Origin: JAGWRA01 sp035534615
Lineage (GTDB): Bacteria; Acidobacteriota; Vicinamibacteria; Vicinamibacterales; CAVVIG01
DNA: 64,000 nt
Direction: 5' to 3'
Assembly (NCBI GenBank): GCA_035534615.1
Contig: DATLRO010000101.1
Location: 58,691-122,690, forward strand
Each line of letters begins with the position of its first letter. Position 1 is the stretch's first letter. Below, in pieces: positions 37,073 through 45,216 of this stretch. Under the pieces are notes generated by a model, which worked only from the letters and a program-made list of their open reading frames with translations, did not search any database and was not told the DNA's origin. The translations under genes and the position numbers were made by a program.

Positions 37073-37144
37073 CGCTGAGCGTTTTTCAACGCCGGAGTCC
37101 TGTGGTTCCGTTCCGGCGACGCCAGTCAGCAGGAGGTTGGTTGC

Positions 37145-37417
37145 ATGAACAAGCAGGAAATCATCGAAAAGATCGCCAAGGACACCGGCATCACGAAGAG
37201 CAGCGCCGCCGCCGCCGTGGATTCGTTCTTCGGCAGCATCACCAAGTCGCTGAAGAAGGGCGAGTCGATCACGTTCGTCGGCTTCGGCACGTTCAAGACC
37301 TCGCAGCGGAAGGCACGCACCGCGCGCAACCCGCAGACCGGGGCCCCCATCAAGATTCCCAAGCGGCGTGTGGTGCGCTTCACCGCCGGGAAGGCTCTCA
37401 AGAACGCCGTCAAGTAA
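37145..37417 (+). CDS. HU-family DNA-binding protein
   Basis: This 90-residue nucleoid protein starts MNKQEIIEKIAKDTGITKSSA. It has the conserved beta-arm (FVGFGTFKTSQRKARTARNPQTGAPIKIPKRRVVRFTAGKALKNAV) that inserts prolines into the minor groove. AGGAGG lies eight bases upstream. It is a single gene with its own strong promoter. HU versus IHF cannot be separated on sequence alone, but the sequence is HU-like. Confidence 0.96.
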   Translation: MNKQEIIEKIAKDTGITKSSAAAAVDSFFGSITKSLKKGESITFVGFGTFKTSQRKARTARNPQTGAPIKIPKRRVVRFTAGKALKNAVK

Positions 37418-37508
37418 CAGGCGCGTCGGCGCCGGGCTTCAGCGCCGCGCGCGGCTCACCCGCGCCGGCGCGACCAGCCCAGGCCCGGACGGCGGCGCCC
37501 TCCCGTCG

Positions 37509-37538
37509 TTGACGGACGCTTCCCGCCATTGGTATACT
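37509..37538 (+). promoter_or_regulatory. promoter of tRNA-Val
   Basis: TTGACG (37509-37514), an 18-base spacer and TATACT (37533-37538) lie 35 bases before the first base of the tRNA. This is the expected place for a stable-RNA promoter. Confidence 0.65.
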
Positions 37539-37572
37539 GTCCGTTCCTGTAAGGTCCGTATTTTCAAGGTGT

Positions 37573-37648
37573 AGGCGCGTAGCTCAGTGGTTAGAGCGCC
37601 TGCTTGACACGCAGGAGGTCGGCGGTTCGAGTCCGCCCGTGCCTACCA
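37573..37648 (+). tRNA. tRNA-Val (anticodon GAC)
   Basis: This is a complete 76-nt cloverleaf. The acceptor AGGCGCG pairs with CGTGCCT. The D arm is GCTC/GAGC, the anticodon stem CCTGC/GCAGG carries loop TTGACAC (anticodon GAC), the variable loop is AGGTC, and the T arm is GGCGG TTCGAGT CCGCC. CCA is encoded. A palindromic element begins at the very next base, just as it does after tmRNA. Confidence 0.97.
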
Positions 37649-37760
37649 TTCGACTCGCCTCCGCCCCGCCGCCGGCGGGCCGGAGGCTCGCTCATGGCGG
37701 GCCACTGATCGGAGAGAATGTCCTGAGCGAGCTCTGGCATTGACGCGCGAGTCGAAGGAC
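37649..37760. repeat. RNA-gene-associated palindromic element, single copy after tRNA-Val
   Basis: The element starts at the base after the tRNA CCA with TTCGACTCGC and ends with the complementary GCGAGTCGAA (37747-37756). Inside are a strong variable hairpin (CCTCCGCCC.../...GGGCCGGAGG), a conserved CTCGCTCATGGC, and its partner AATGTCCTGAGCGAGC. The same order recurs three times after tmRNA. The element lies in the spacer ahead of thrS. The function is unknown. Confidence 0.7.
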
Positions 37761-37823
37761 ACTCGCCGGCTGGACGGTTTCCGACGCCACGATCTCAGAC
37801 GCTCGCCGACTTCACGATCTCGC

Positions 37824-39749
37824 ATGTCCCAGATCACAGTCACGCTTCCGGACGGGTCCAGCCGGGCCGTGCCGGCCGGCACGTCGGTCGCCGACGTTGC
37901 GGCCGCGGTGTCGCCGCGGCTCGCCCGGGCGGCGCTGGCCGGCGTGGTCGACGGGACGACGGTGGACCTCTCGTACCGGCTCGATCGCGATGCCCGGGTG
38001 CGCATCGTCACGCCGGAGAGCCCGGAAGCGCTGCCGCTCTACCGGCACAGCACGGCGCACCTGCTGGCCGCCGCGGTGACGAACCTGTTCCCCGAGGTCC
38101 AGTGCGGCATCGGGCCGGCCACCGAGGAGGGTTTCTTCTACGACTTCGTCGTGCCGCGGCCGTTCGTCCCAGAGGATCTGGACGCCATCGAGAAGAAGAT
38201 GAAGGAGCTGGCGGCGCAGAACCTCCCCTACGAGCGGCAGATCTGGCCGAAGGCGGAGGCCGAGGCGTTCTTCGCGCAGCGCGGCGAGCCGCTGAAGGTG
38301 CAGCTGATCGAGGAGAAGACGCCGGGGCAGGAGACGGTCTCCTGTTACACGATCAAGGATCGCGACACCTTCGTCGATTTCTGTACCGGCCCGCACGTGC
38401 CGTCCACCGGGAGGCTGAAGGCGTTCAAGCTGCTGAACACCTCGAATGCGTACTGGAAGGGCGACGCGCACAACCGGCCGATGCAGCGGATTTACGGCAC
38501 GGCCTTCCTGTCGGAGGCCGAGCTGAAGGCGCATCTCGAGCGCCTCGAGGAAGCCAGGAAGCGGGACCACCGGAAGCTCGGACGGGAGCTCGGCCTGTTC
38601 ACGTTCCATCCGTGGGCGCCGGGGGCGGCGTTCTGGCTCGCGAAGGGGACGACGCTCTACAACGTGCTGGCCGACTACATGCGCGAGGTGCTGGTGCCGG
38701 GCGGCTACGTCGAGGTCAAGACGCCGCTCGTCTTCAACAAGGCGCTCTGGGAGACCTCCGGCCACTGGCAGCACTACCGCCAGAACATGTTCCTCATCGA
38801 CTCGGAAGGCGAGCAGATGGGGATGAAGGCGATGAACTGCCCGGGGCACTTCCTGCTGTATGCGAGCGAGGCGCACAGCTATCGCGATCTGCCGCTCCGG
38901 TTCCACGAGCAGACCCCGCTGCACCGCAACGAGGCCTCCGGCGTGCTCTCGGGGCTGACGCGGGTCCGGCAGTTCTCGCAGGACGACGCGCACTGCTTCA
39001 TCACGCAGGACCAGATCGGCGAGGAGGTCGAGCGGCTGCTGCGGCTGGTGCAGCGCGTGTACGGCGATTTCGGGCTGGCGTTCACGGCGAAGCTGGGGAC
39101 GCGCCCGGGCGAGTTCCTGGGCGCGGTCGGGACCTGGGACCACGCCGAGGCGCAGCTGCGGGAGGCGCTCGGCAAGGCCGGCATGGCCTACACACTGAAC
39201 GAGGGGGACGGCGCGTTCTACGGGCCGAAGATCGACTTCGACATCACCGACGCCATCGGCCGGAAGTGGCAGTGCGCGACGATCCAGCTCGATTATCAGA
39301 TGCCCGAGCGGTTCGACCTGAAGTACACCGGCGCGGACAACGCCGAGCATCGCCCGGTGGTCATCCATCGGGCCATCTTCGGGAGCTTCGAGCGGTTCAT
39401 CGCGATCCTGATCGAGCATTACGCGGGCGCGTTTCCGCTCTGGCTGGCGCCGGTCCAGGCCATCGTGCTGCCGATCGCCGACCGTCATCTGGAGTACGCC
39501 GGGTCGGTGCGGGCGGGGCTGGACGCCGCCGGCCTGCGGGCGGAGCTGGACGGCCGCCAGGAGAAGATTGGTTATAAGATCCGGCAGGCGCAGCTGCAGA
39601 AGGTCCCCTACATGCTGGTGGTCGGCGACAAGGAACTGGCCGACGGCAGTGTGGCGGTGCGCAGCCGGTCAGGCGGCGACCAGGGCAGCCGGTCGCTGGA
39701 CGAATTCACGGCCGCCGCGCTCGCCGAAGCGCAGCGGAAGGCGCACTAG
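37824..39749 (+). CDS. thrS: threonine-tRNA ligase
   Basis: This 641-residue ThrRS has all domains: TGS (about 1-62), editing domain (HSTAHLLAAAV, TGPHVPSTG), class II core (MNCPGHFLLYASEAHSYRDLPLRFHE with the zinc Cys/His, VRQFSQDDAHCFI, FYGPKIDFDI, HRAIFGSFERFIAIL) and the C-terminal anticodon domain. ATG 37824 (MSQITVTLPDG) is the usual TGS start. An in-frame TTG at 37740 lies inside the palindromic element and is rejected. infC follows after 64 bases, a common gene order. Confidence 0.97.
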   Translation: MSQITVTLPDGSSRAVPAGTSVADVAAAVSPRLARAALAGVVDGTTVDLSYRLDRDARVRIVTPESPEALPLYRHSTAHLLAAAVTNLFPEVQCGIGPATEEGFFYDFVVPRPFVPEDLDAIEKKMKELAAQNLPYERQIWPKAEAEAFFAQRGEPLKVQLIEEKTPGQETVSCYTIKDRDTFVDFCTGPHVPSTGRLKAFKLLNTSNAYWKGDAHNRPMQRIYGTAFLSEAELKAHLERLEEARKRDHRKLGRELGLFTFHPWAPGAAFWLAKGTTLYNVLADYMREVLVPGGYVEVKTPLVFNKALWETSGHWQHYRQNMFLIDSEGEQMGMKAMNCPGHFLLYASEAHSYRDLPLRFHEQTPLHRNEASGVLSGLTRVRQFSQDDAHCFITQDQIGEEVERLLRLVQRVYGDFGLAFTAKLGTRPGEFLGAVGTWDHAEAQLREALGKAGMAYTLNEGDGAFYGPKIDFDITDAIGRKWQCATIQLDYQMPERFDLKYTGADNAEHRPVVIHRAIFGSFERFIAILIEHYAGAFPLWLAPVQAIVLPIADRHLEYAGSVRAGLDAAGLRAELDGRQEKIGYKIRQAQLQKVPYMLVVGDKELADGSVAVRSRSGGDQGSRSLDEFTAAALAEAQRKAH

Positions 39750-39813
39750 CGCCGCCCGGGTCGGAGTGCTCCGCGCGTGGGCGCGGGGCTGAAGGACGAA
39801 GAAGGAGGCCGTT

Positions 39814-40395
39814 ATTCCATACGACCGCAGCCCGCGCCGCGACACCCGCACGCGGGTCAATGAACGGATACGCGTACGCGAGATTCGTGTCATCGACGAC
39901 GCCGGCCAGCAGCTCGGCATCATGCCGCCGCCGCAGGCGCTGGCCATCGCGCGGCAGAAGGGACTGGACCTGGTCGAAATTTCGCCGACGGCCACGCCCC
40001 CCGTCTGCCGGATCATGGATTACGGCAAGTATCAGTACCAGGAGCAGAAGCGGGCGCGCGAGGCCCGGCGCCACCAGAAGGTGATCGAGGTCAAGGAGAT
40101 CAAGTTCCGCCCGAAGGTGGACGAGCACGACTACCAGTTCAAGAAGAAGCACATCGAGCGCTTCCTGGAGGACGGCGACAAGGTGAAGGCGACCATCTTC
40201 TTCCGCGGGCGGGAGATGGCGCACCCCGAGATCGGCCGCCGGATCCTGCAGCGCCTGGTGGAGGAACTGGCCGAGGTCGCCGTCGCCGAGACCGCGCCCC
40301 GGATGGAAGGCAATCAGATGCACACCATCCTGACGCGGCGCGTGGGCGCCCGGCCGGCCGCGCGCACCGCGCCGCCGGTCGACACGGCGTCCTGA
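39814..40395 (+). CDS. infC: translation initiation factor IF-3, ATT start codon
   Basis: IF-3 binds the 30S subunit and discriminates against non-canonical initiation codons. The N-domain (RVNERIRVREIRVIDDAGQQLG, VEISPTATPPVCRIMDYGKYQYQEQKR) begins well before the first ATG at 39922. The frame is open back to ATT 39814, which lies five bases after AAGGAGG. infC with an AUU start is the textbook autoregulatory arrangement, in which IF-3 represses its own rare start codon. This start gives 193 residues, within the family range; ATG 39922 would remove the conserved N-terminus. rpmI and rplT follow. Confidence 0.94.
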   Translation: MPYDRSPRRDTRTRVNERIRVREIRVIDDAGQQLGIMPPPQALAIARQKGLDLVEISPTATPPVCRIMDYGKYQYQEQKRAREARRHQKVIEVKEIKFRPKVDEHDYQFKKKHIERFLEDGDKVKATIFFRGREMAHPEIGRRILQRLVEELAEVAVAETAPRMEGNQMHTILTRRVGARPAARTAPPVDTAS

Positions 40396-40445
40396 ATCGG
40401 GCCGCGGTGGAACGCGCGGGAGCACGACGAGAGGAAGGAATCGAG

Positions 40446-40643
40446 ATGCCCAAGCTGAAGACGCACCGGGGCGCGGCGAAGCGCTTCAAGAGAACGGCGA
40501 ACGGGAAGTTTCTGCGCAGCAAGGCGTTCAAGCAGCACATTCTGAGCAGCAAGACGACCAAGCGGAAGCGGGCGCTGCGCGGAACGACCGTGACGGCCGA
40601 CGTCGAGACGGCCAAGCTGATGCGGATGCTGCCGTACAAGTGA
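40446..40643 (+). CDS. rpmI: 50S ribosomal protein L35
   Basis: L35, 65 residues, starts MPKLKTHRGAAKRFKRTANGK and continues KRKRALRGTTVTADVETAKLMRMLPYK, as in most bacteria. ATG 40446 is preceded by AGGAAGGA. A longer in-frame reading from 40407 is not supported. It is the middle gene of infC-rpmI-rplT. Confidence 0.97.
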   Translation: MPKLKTHRGAAKRFKRTANGKFLRSKAFKQHILSSKTTKRKRALRGTTVTADVETAKLMRMLPYK

Positions 40644-40708
40644 CGTGGGACCTGGAAAGTTGACGCAGTCCTGAATCCGGAATTCGACCAGCGCAAGGAG
40701 ATCGGAAG

Positions 40709-41074
40709 ATGCCGCGAGTCAAACGTGGAAACGTCCGGCGGGCGAAGCGCAAGAAGCTGCTGTCGCGGGCGAAGGGGTTCTACGCGACCAAGAGCAAGCT
40801 GTACCGCGCCGCCAAGGAGTCGGTCGACACCGCCCTCAAGTACGCGTTCGTCGGCCGGCGTCGCAAGAAGCGCGACTTCCGCCGCCTGTGGGTCGTCCGG
40901 ATCAACGCCGCGGCCCGGGAGCACGGCCTGACGTACGGGCAGTTCATCAACGGGCTGAAGGTGGCCGGCGTGACCCTGGACCGGAAGAGCCTGGCCGATC
41001 TGGCCGTCCGGCAGCCGGCGGCGTTCGCGCGGCTGGCCGCCCGCGCCCGGGACGCCCGCGGCGCCAGCGCCTGA
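40709..41074 (+). CDS. rplT: 50S ribosomal protein L20
   Basis: L20, 121 residues, starts MPRVKRGNVRRAKRKKLLSRAKGF and has the RRRKKRDFRRLWVVRINAAAREHGLTYGQFINGL core that binds 23S rRNA. L20 also represses its own operon in other bacteria. A ribosome site (AAGGAG) precedes the ATG. pheS follows after 80 bases. Confidence 0.97.
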   Translation: MPRVKRGNVRRAKRKKLLSRAKGFYATKSKLYRAAKESVDTALKYAFVGRRRKKRDFRRLWVVRINAAAREHGLTYGQFINGLKVAGVTLDRKSLADLAVRQPAAFARLAARARDARGASA

Positions 41075-41110
41075 CGCGCCCCGCGGCGCGCCCCCGTTTC
41101 CCGTTCCCCG

Positions 41111-41134
41111 TTCCCCGGCCCCGGTGCCGGGGAA
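41111..41134 (+). promoter_or_regulatory. hairpin in the pheS leader
   Basis: TTCCCCGGC and GCCGGGGAA form a perfect nine-pair stem with a six-base loop, 21 bases before the pheS ATG. There is no T-run, so it is not a complete intrinsic terminator. It could modulate readthrough from rplT or mask the start region. No phenylalanine-rich leader peptide is visible. Confidence 0.4.
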
Positions 41135-41154
41135 CACGTCGCACCGTCTCACCC

Positions 41155-42243
41155 ATGCTGGATGCCGACGCTCTCGCGCACCTCCGCGACGACGTGCTCG
41201 CCGAGCTCGCGGCGGTCACCGCCGAACGCGACCTCCAGGCCGTCCGCGACCGCTACCTCGCCCGGAAGGGCGGCCTCATCGCCGGCCTGATGACCGAGGT
41301 CGCCGCCGCCCCGGCCGCCGAGCGCCCGCGCCTCGGCCGGCTCGCCAACCAGCTGAAAGCCGACATCGAGGCGGCGATCCTCGCCCGCCGCGCCGCGCTG
41401 GCGGCGCACCGTCCGGTCGCCGGCGCCGTCGACGTCACGCTGCCCGGGCGCCGGCCGGCGCTCGGCCACCGCCACCCGCTGACGGTCGTCCGCGAGGACA
41501 TGGAGGCGATCTTCACGCGCCTCGGCTTCGCGATCGTCGAGGGGCCCGAGGCGGAAGACGAGTTCCACTGCTTCGACGCGCTGAACATGCCGGCGTCGCA
41601 CCCGGCGCGCGACATGCAGGACACGCTGTATCTGGCGTCGCCGATGCGGGGCGAGGCCTGGACGCCGGCCGGCGCGCGGACGCCCGAGGCGCGCGCCCGC
41701 GACCTGCGCACCCTGCTGCGCACGCACACCTCCTCCATGCAGGTGCGCTACATGCAGGCGCACGAGCCGCCGATCCGGATCGTCGTCCCCGGCACGGTGT
41801 ACCGCCGCGACAACCCGGACCTGACCCACTCGCCGATGTTCCACCAGATTGAGGGGCTGCTGGTCGGCGAAGGGGTGTCGCTCGCGGAGCTGAAAGGCAC
41901 GCTGCTGACCTTCGCGCGCGACATGTTCGCGCCCTCCAGCCGCCTGCGCTTCCGCCCCAGTTTCTTTCCCTACACGGAGCCGAGCGCGGAAGTCGACATC
42001 AGCTGCTGGGCGTGCAATGGGACCGGGTGCCCGCAGTGCAAGCGGACCGGCTGGCTCGAAATCCTCGGCTGCGGCATGGTGCATCCGGCGGTGTTCGAGG
42101 CGGTCGGCTACGATCCCGAGCGCTACACCGGGTTCGCCTGGGGCATGGGCCTCGAGCGGGTCGCGATCCTGAAGTACGGCGTGGACGACATCCGCCTGTT
42201 CTTCGAGAACGACCAGCGCTTCCTCGACCAGTTTCCGATCTGA
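41155..42243 (+). CDS. pheS: phenylalanine-tRNA ligase alpha subunit
   Basis: PheS is the catalytic alpha chain of the PheRS heterotetramer. The 362-residue protein has the N-terminal coiled coil (about residues 1-85) and class II motifs. These include GHRHPLTVVREDMEAIFTRLGF, LRTHTSSMQVRYM, GTVYRRDNPDLTHSPMFHQIEGLLV, FFPYTEPSAEVD, GWLEILGCGMVHP and AWGMGLERVAILKYGVDDIR. The CWACNGTGCPQC cluster before GWLEI is cysteine-rich and may bind zinc, as in some PheS proteins. pheT follows after 24 bases. Confidence 0.97.
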   Translation: MLDADALAHLRDDVLAELAAVTAERDLQAVRDRYLARKGGLIAGLMTEVAAAPAAERPRLGRLANQLKADIEAAILARRAALAAHRPVAGAVDVTLPGRRPALGHRHPLTVVREDMEAIFTRLGFAIVEGPEAEDEFHCFDALNMPASHPARDMQDTLYLASPMRGEAWTPAGARTPEARARDLRTLLRTHTSSMQVRYMQAHEPPIRIVVPGTVYRRDNPDLTHSPMFHQIEGLLVGEGVSLAELKGTLLTFARDMFAPSSRLRFRPSFFPYTEPSAEVDISCWACNGTGCPQCKRTGWLEILGCGMVHPAVFEAVGYDPERYTGFAWGMGLERVAILKYGVDDIRLFFENDQRFLDQFPI

Positions 42244-42267
42244 GCGACGGCTGTCAGAGCGTCCTGC

Positions 42268-44391
42268 ATGCGTATTCTCCTGTCCTGGCTCCGCGACTTC
42301 GTCGACGTGCCGGCCGACGCCCGCGCGCTGGCCGAGCGGCTGGCGATGCGCGGCTTCGAGACCGCCTCGGTCGAACCGATCGCCCTGCCGGCCGTGCCGC
42401 CGTGGGCGGCGCCGGCGGCCGACGATGCCGTCATCGACTTCGAGATCACGGCCAACCGGCCGGACTGCCTGAGCCTGCTCGGCATGGCGCGCGAGGCCGG
42501 CACCGCGTACGACCGGCCCCTGCGGCCGCTGGGCGAGGCCCCGGGGCTCGACCGGATGGCGCTGCCGGCCGGCGAGTCCGACGCGGTCAGCGTCACCCTC
42601 GACGCGCCCGACCTCTGCCCGCGATACGCGGCGGCGGCGGCCGACGTGCGCGTCGGCCCGTCGCCCGCCTGGCTCGCCCTGCGCCTCGAAGCGGCCGGCG
42701 TCCGTCCGATCAGCAACGTCGTCGACATCACGAACTACGTGCTGCTCGAGCTCGGGCATCCGACGCACGCGTTCGATCTCGACCGGCTCGGCGGGCGGGC
42801 CCTGCGCATCCGGCGGGCCCGTCCGGGAGAGATGCTCGTGACGCTGGACGGCGTCAGCCGCACCCTGGCGGACGACATGCTCGTCATTGCCGATGCCGAC
42901 CGGGCGCAGGCGGTCGCGGGCGTGATGGGGGGCGCCGCCGCGGAAGTCTCCAGCGCCACGCGGCGGGTCGTGTTCGAGAGCGCGTATTTCACGCCGACCT
43001 CCGTCCGGCGCACCAGCAAGCGGCTGGGCCTGATGACCGAGGCGTCGGCCCGGTTCGAGCGGGGGGCCGACATCAACGCGCCGCTCCTCGCGCTCGAGCG
43101 GATCGGCGCCCTGCTCCGGCTGATCGGGGCCGGCACCATCGTCGGCCATGTCGTCGATCGCTATCCCGCGCCGCGCGGCCCGGTGACCATCCGGTTGCGC
43201 CGCGCGCGCCTGGCGAGCCTGCTCGGCGTGCAGGTGGCGGACGGCGAGGTCGAGCGGATCTTCCGCGGGCTCGGGCTGGACGCGGCGCGGCTCGCCGACG
43301 GCTGGGACGTCACCGCCCCGACGTTCCGGGTCGATCTGCGGCGCGAGGCCGACCTGGTCGAGGAAGTCGGGCGGCACTACGGCTACGACCGGCTGCCGGC
43401 CGTCTTTCCCGTCCCTGCGGCACCACCTGCGCCGGACGATCCACGCGTCAGCCGGGACCGCCTCGTCCGCCGCGTCCTGCTGGCCGCCGGCCTGTCGGAA
43501 GCGATGACGTACGCGTTCATCGAGCAGCGGGCGCACGAGGCGTTCGGCCTGGCCGACCAGGACGTCGTGCCGATCGCCAACCCGCTGTCGGCGAGCTTCG
43601 AAGTGCTGCGCCGCTCGCTGCTGCCCGGCCTGGTCGAGGCGGTCGCGCGCAACCGGCATCACCAGCAGCGCGACGTGCGGCTGTTCGAGCTGGGCGCCAG
43701 GTTTTCGGCCACCGACGGCGAGACGCGCGGCGTGGCCGTCGCCTGGACCGGCGCGGCGGCCGACGGACACTGGAGCGGGACCGGCCGCGACGTCGATTTC
43801 TTCGACGTCAAGGGGCTGGTCGAGCGGCTGGCCGACGTGCTGCGCCTGCCGGTGCGCGTGGCCCCGATTGCGCACCCGGCGCTCGTGCCCGGGCGGGCAG
43901 GCGCCCTCCTGGTCGAGGCGGCATCGGCGTCCCATGGCCAAATCGGGCTGCTGGGACAGCTGCAGCCGGCGATCGCGGAGAGCCGAGGTCTGCCGGGCGC
44001 CGATCCGGTCTATGTGGCCGAAATCGATCTGGACGCGGCCTGGGAGGCCGGGCTGCAGATCGACCTGGCCGGCGCCACCCGTGGCGCCGGGGCGATCGAG
44101 CCGCTGCCCCGCTTTCCGTCGGTCCTCCGCGACATTTCCCTGCTGGTCGACGCGAGCTTGCCTGCGTCCACGGTTCGTGGCACGATCCACGCGCATGCCC
44201 CGGGGTGGCTGGCCGGCGTGACGTTCTTCGACCGCTATCAGGGCAAGGGGATTCCAGAGGGCCGCGTCAGCCTGTCCGTGCGTCTCACGTTCCGCTCGCC
44301 CGAGCGGACGCTGACCGACGCCGAGGTGCAGGAGGCGGCCGAGGCAATCGTGGCCGCGCTCGTCCGCGAGCACGGCGTCGTCCAGCGGTGA
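42268..44391 (+). CDS. pheT: phenylalanine-tRNA ligase beta subunit, lacking the N-terminal tRNA-binding OB domain
   Basis: This 707-residue PheT is roughly 90-100 residues shorter than usual. It opens normally (MRILLSWLRDFVDVP, about residues 1-38), then passes within 16 residues to IDFEITANRPDCLSLLGMARE. The EMAP/OB-fold tRNA-binding domain normally between them is absent. The B3/B4 editing core (NVVDITNYVLLELGHPTHAFD, TSVRRTSKRLGLMTEASARFERG), B5, the DLVEEVGRHYGYDRLP segment and the C-terminal anticodon-binding domain are all present. Catalysis and editing should therefore remain. The omission is in frame and looks like a genuine variant. Confidence 0.95.
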   Translation: MRILLSWLRDFVDVPADARALAERLAMRGFETASVEPIALPAVPPWAAPAADDAVIDFEITANRPDCLSLLGMAREAGTAYDRPLRPLGEAPGLDRMALPAGESDAVSVTLDAPDLCPRYAAAAADVRVGPSPAWLALRLEAAGVRPISNVVDITNYVLLELGHPTHAFDLDRLGGRALRIRRARPGEMLVTLDGVSRTLADDMLVIADADRAQAVAGVMGGAAAEVSSATRRVVFESAYFTPTSVRRTSKRLGLMTEASARFERGADINAPLLALERIGALLRLIGAGTIVGHVVDRYPAPRGPVTIRLRRARLASLLGVQVADGEVERIFRGLGLDAARLADGWDVTAPTFRVDLRREADLVEEVGRHYGYDRLPAVFPVPAAPPAPDDPRVSRDRLVRRVLLAAGLSEAMTYAFIEQRAHEAFGLADQDVVPIANPLSASFEVLRRSLLPGLVEAVARNRHHQQRDVRLFELGARFSATDGETRGVAVAWTGAAADGHWSGTGRDVDFFDVKGLVERLADVLRLPVRVAPIAHPALVPGRAGALLVEAASASHGQIGLLGQLQPAIAESRGLPGADPVYVAEIDLDAAWEAGLQIDLAGATRGAGAIEPLPRFPSVLRDISLLVDASLPASTVRGTIHAHAPGWLAGVTFFDRYQGKGIPEGRVSLSVRLTFRSPERTLTDAEVQEAAEAIVAALVREHGVVQR

Positions 44392-44465
44392 ACCCGCCGG
44401 CCGGACGGCTGGACCACAGTCGAGCAGGCGGCGCGCCGGCCGGCGCGCCCGTACGAGGAAGAGTC

Positions 44466-44744
44466 ATGGCGAAAACGATGGCACGAGGCGTCGATCTGGA
44501 GCCGATCGACCGGCTCGAAGAGAAGGTCAAGCTGCTGGTCGCAATGATGGGCCGGATGCGGGACGAGCAGGCGCGCGTCACCGAGGAGAACCTCCGCCTG
44601 GCGCGCGAGATCGAGGCCCTCCGGGCCCGCATGGCGGACACCGACGGGGTCCGCGCCGAGCTGTCGTCCATGCGCGAGGAGCGCGACCTGGTCCGCAACC
44701 GGGTGGCCGAAATGCTCGAGCAGCTCGAAGGGCTGAATCTGTAG
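44466..44744 (+). CDS. coiled-coil protein, ZapB-like
   Basis: This protein of 92 residues is almost wholly alpha-helical with heptads (IDRLEEKVKLLVAMMGRMRDEQARVTEENLRLAREIEALRARM). It ends VRNRVAEMLEQLEGLNL. Such short coiled coils immediately upstream of zapA are often ZapB-like division factors. Sequence similarity to E. coli ZapB is only general, so the name rests on size, coiled coil and position. GAGGAAGAG precedes the ATG. Confidence 0.65.
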   Translation: MAKTMARGVDLEPIDRLEEKVKLLVAMMGRMRDEQARVTEENLRLAREIEALRARMADTDGVRAELSSMREERDLVRNRVAEMLEQLEGLNL

Positions 44745-44790
44745 GCCTGGTGCGGACGGGCCGGGATCAGCCGGCTGACGGAGAGGTGCT

Positions 44791-45087
44791 GTGAGCGAAG
44801 AATCCGGTCGCATCATTCCGGTCGAGATCAACGGGCAGCGCTATCCGATTCGGACCAGCCTGGACGAGCGCTACGTCCAGGCGCTTGCGACGTACGTGAA
44901 CCAGAAGATCCGCGCCGCCGGCGAGCTGACGCCGACCGGCGACTCCCTCAGGCTCGCCGTCCTCGCGGCGCTCAATATTGCCGACGAATTCTTCCGCTGC
45001 CGTGAGGCCGAGCACAGCCGGACCGGGCAACTCGCGGAGCGGACCGAACAAATCGAACGCCTGCTGGACGAAGTCCTGATTTCGTAA
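44791..45087 (+). CDS. zapA: cell division protein ZapA
   Basis: ZapA, 98 residues, bundles FtsZ filaments. It shows VEINGQRYPIRTSLDERYVQALATYVNQKIR, then LRLAVLAALNIADEFF and a C-terminal coiled coil. The GTG start at 44791 has GAGAGG upstream. It sits 46 bases after the ZapB-like gene and is followed by the likely 6S RNA, a linkage also seen in many proteobacteria. Confidence 0.9.
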   Translation: MSEESGRIIPVEINGQRYPIRTSLDERYVQALATYVNQKIRAAGELTPTGDSLRLAVLAALNIADEFFRCREAEHSRTGQLAERTEQIERLLDEVLIS

Positions 45088-45181
45088 CGACTTGGACCGC
45101 CTGTGCGGATCCGCCCACCAGAAGTGCGTGTTTTTCCTAATGTTTTATGCGGTTTGCGCGGTTTCAGGTCACGCTTGTGAC

Positions 45182-45210
45182 TTGACCGCCCACCGGCCCC
45201 ACGCTAAGAT
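45182..45210 (+). promoter_or_regulatory. sigma-70-type promoter of the 6S RNA
   Basis: TTGACC (45182-45187), a 17-base spacer and TAAGAT (45205-45210) place a start near 45217, at the 5' edge of the predicted 6S RNA. Confidence 0.65.
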
Positions 45211-45216
45211 CCCTCC

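Noticed and set aside
37649..37823. T-box leader for thrS
   Set aside because: No T-box core (TGGNACCGCG) is present; the sequence is explained by the palindromic element.
41149..44373. A 1074-codon minus-strand frame opposite pheS/pheT
   Set aside because: It is an antisense shadow of two well-defined synthetase genes.
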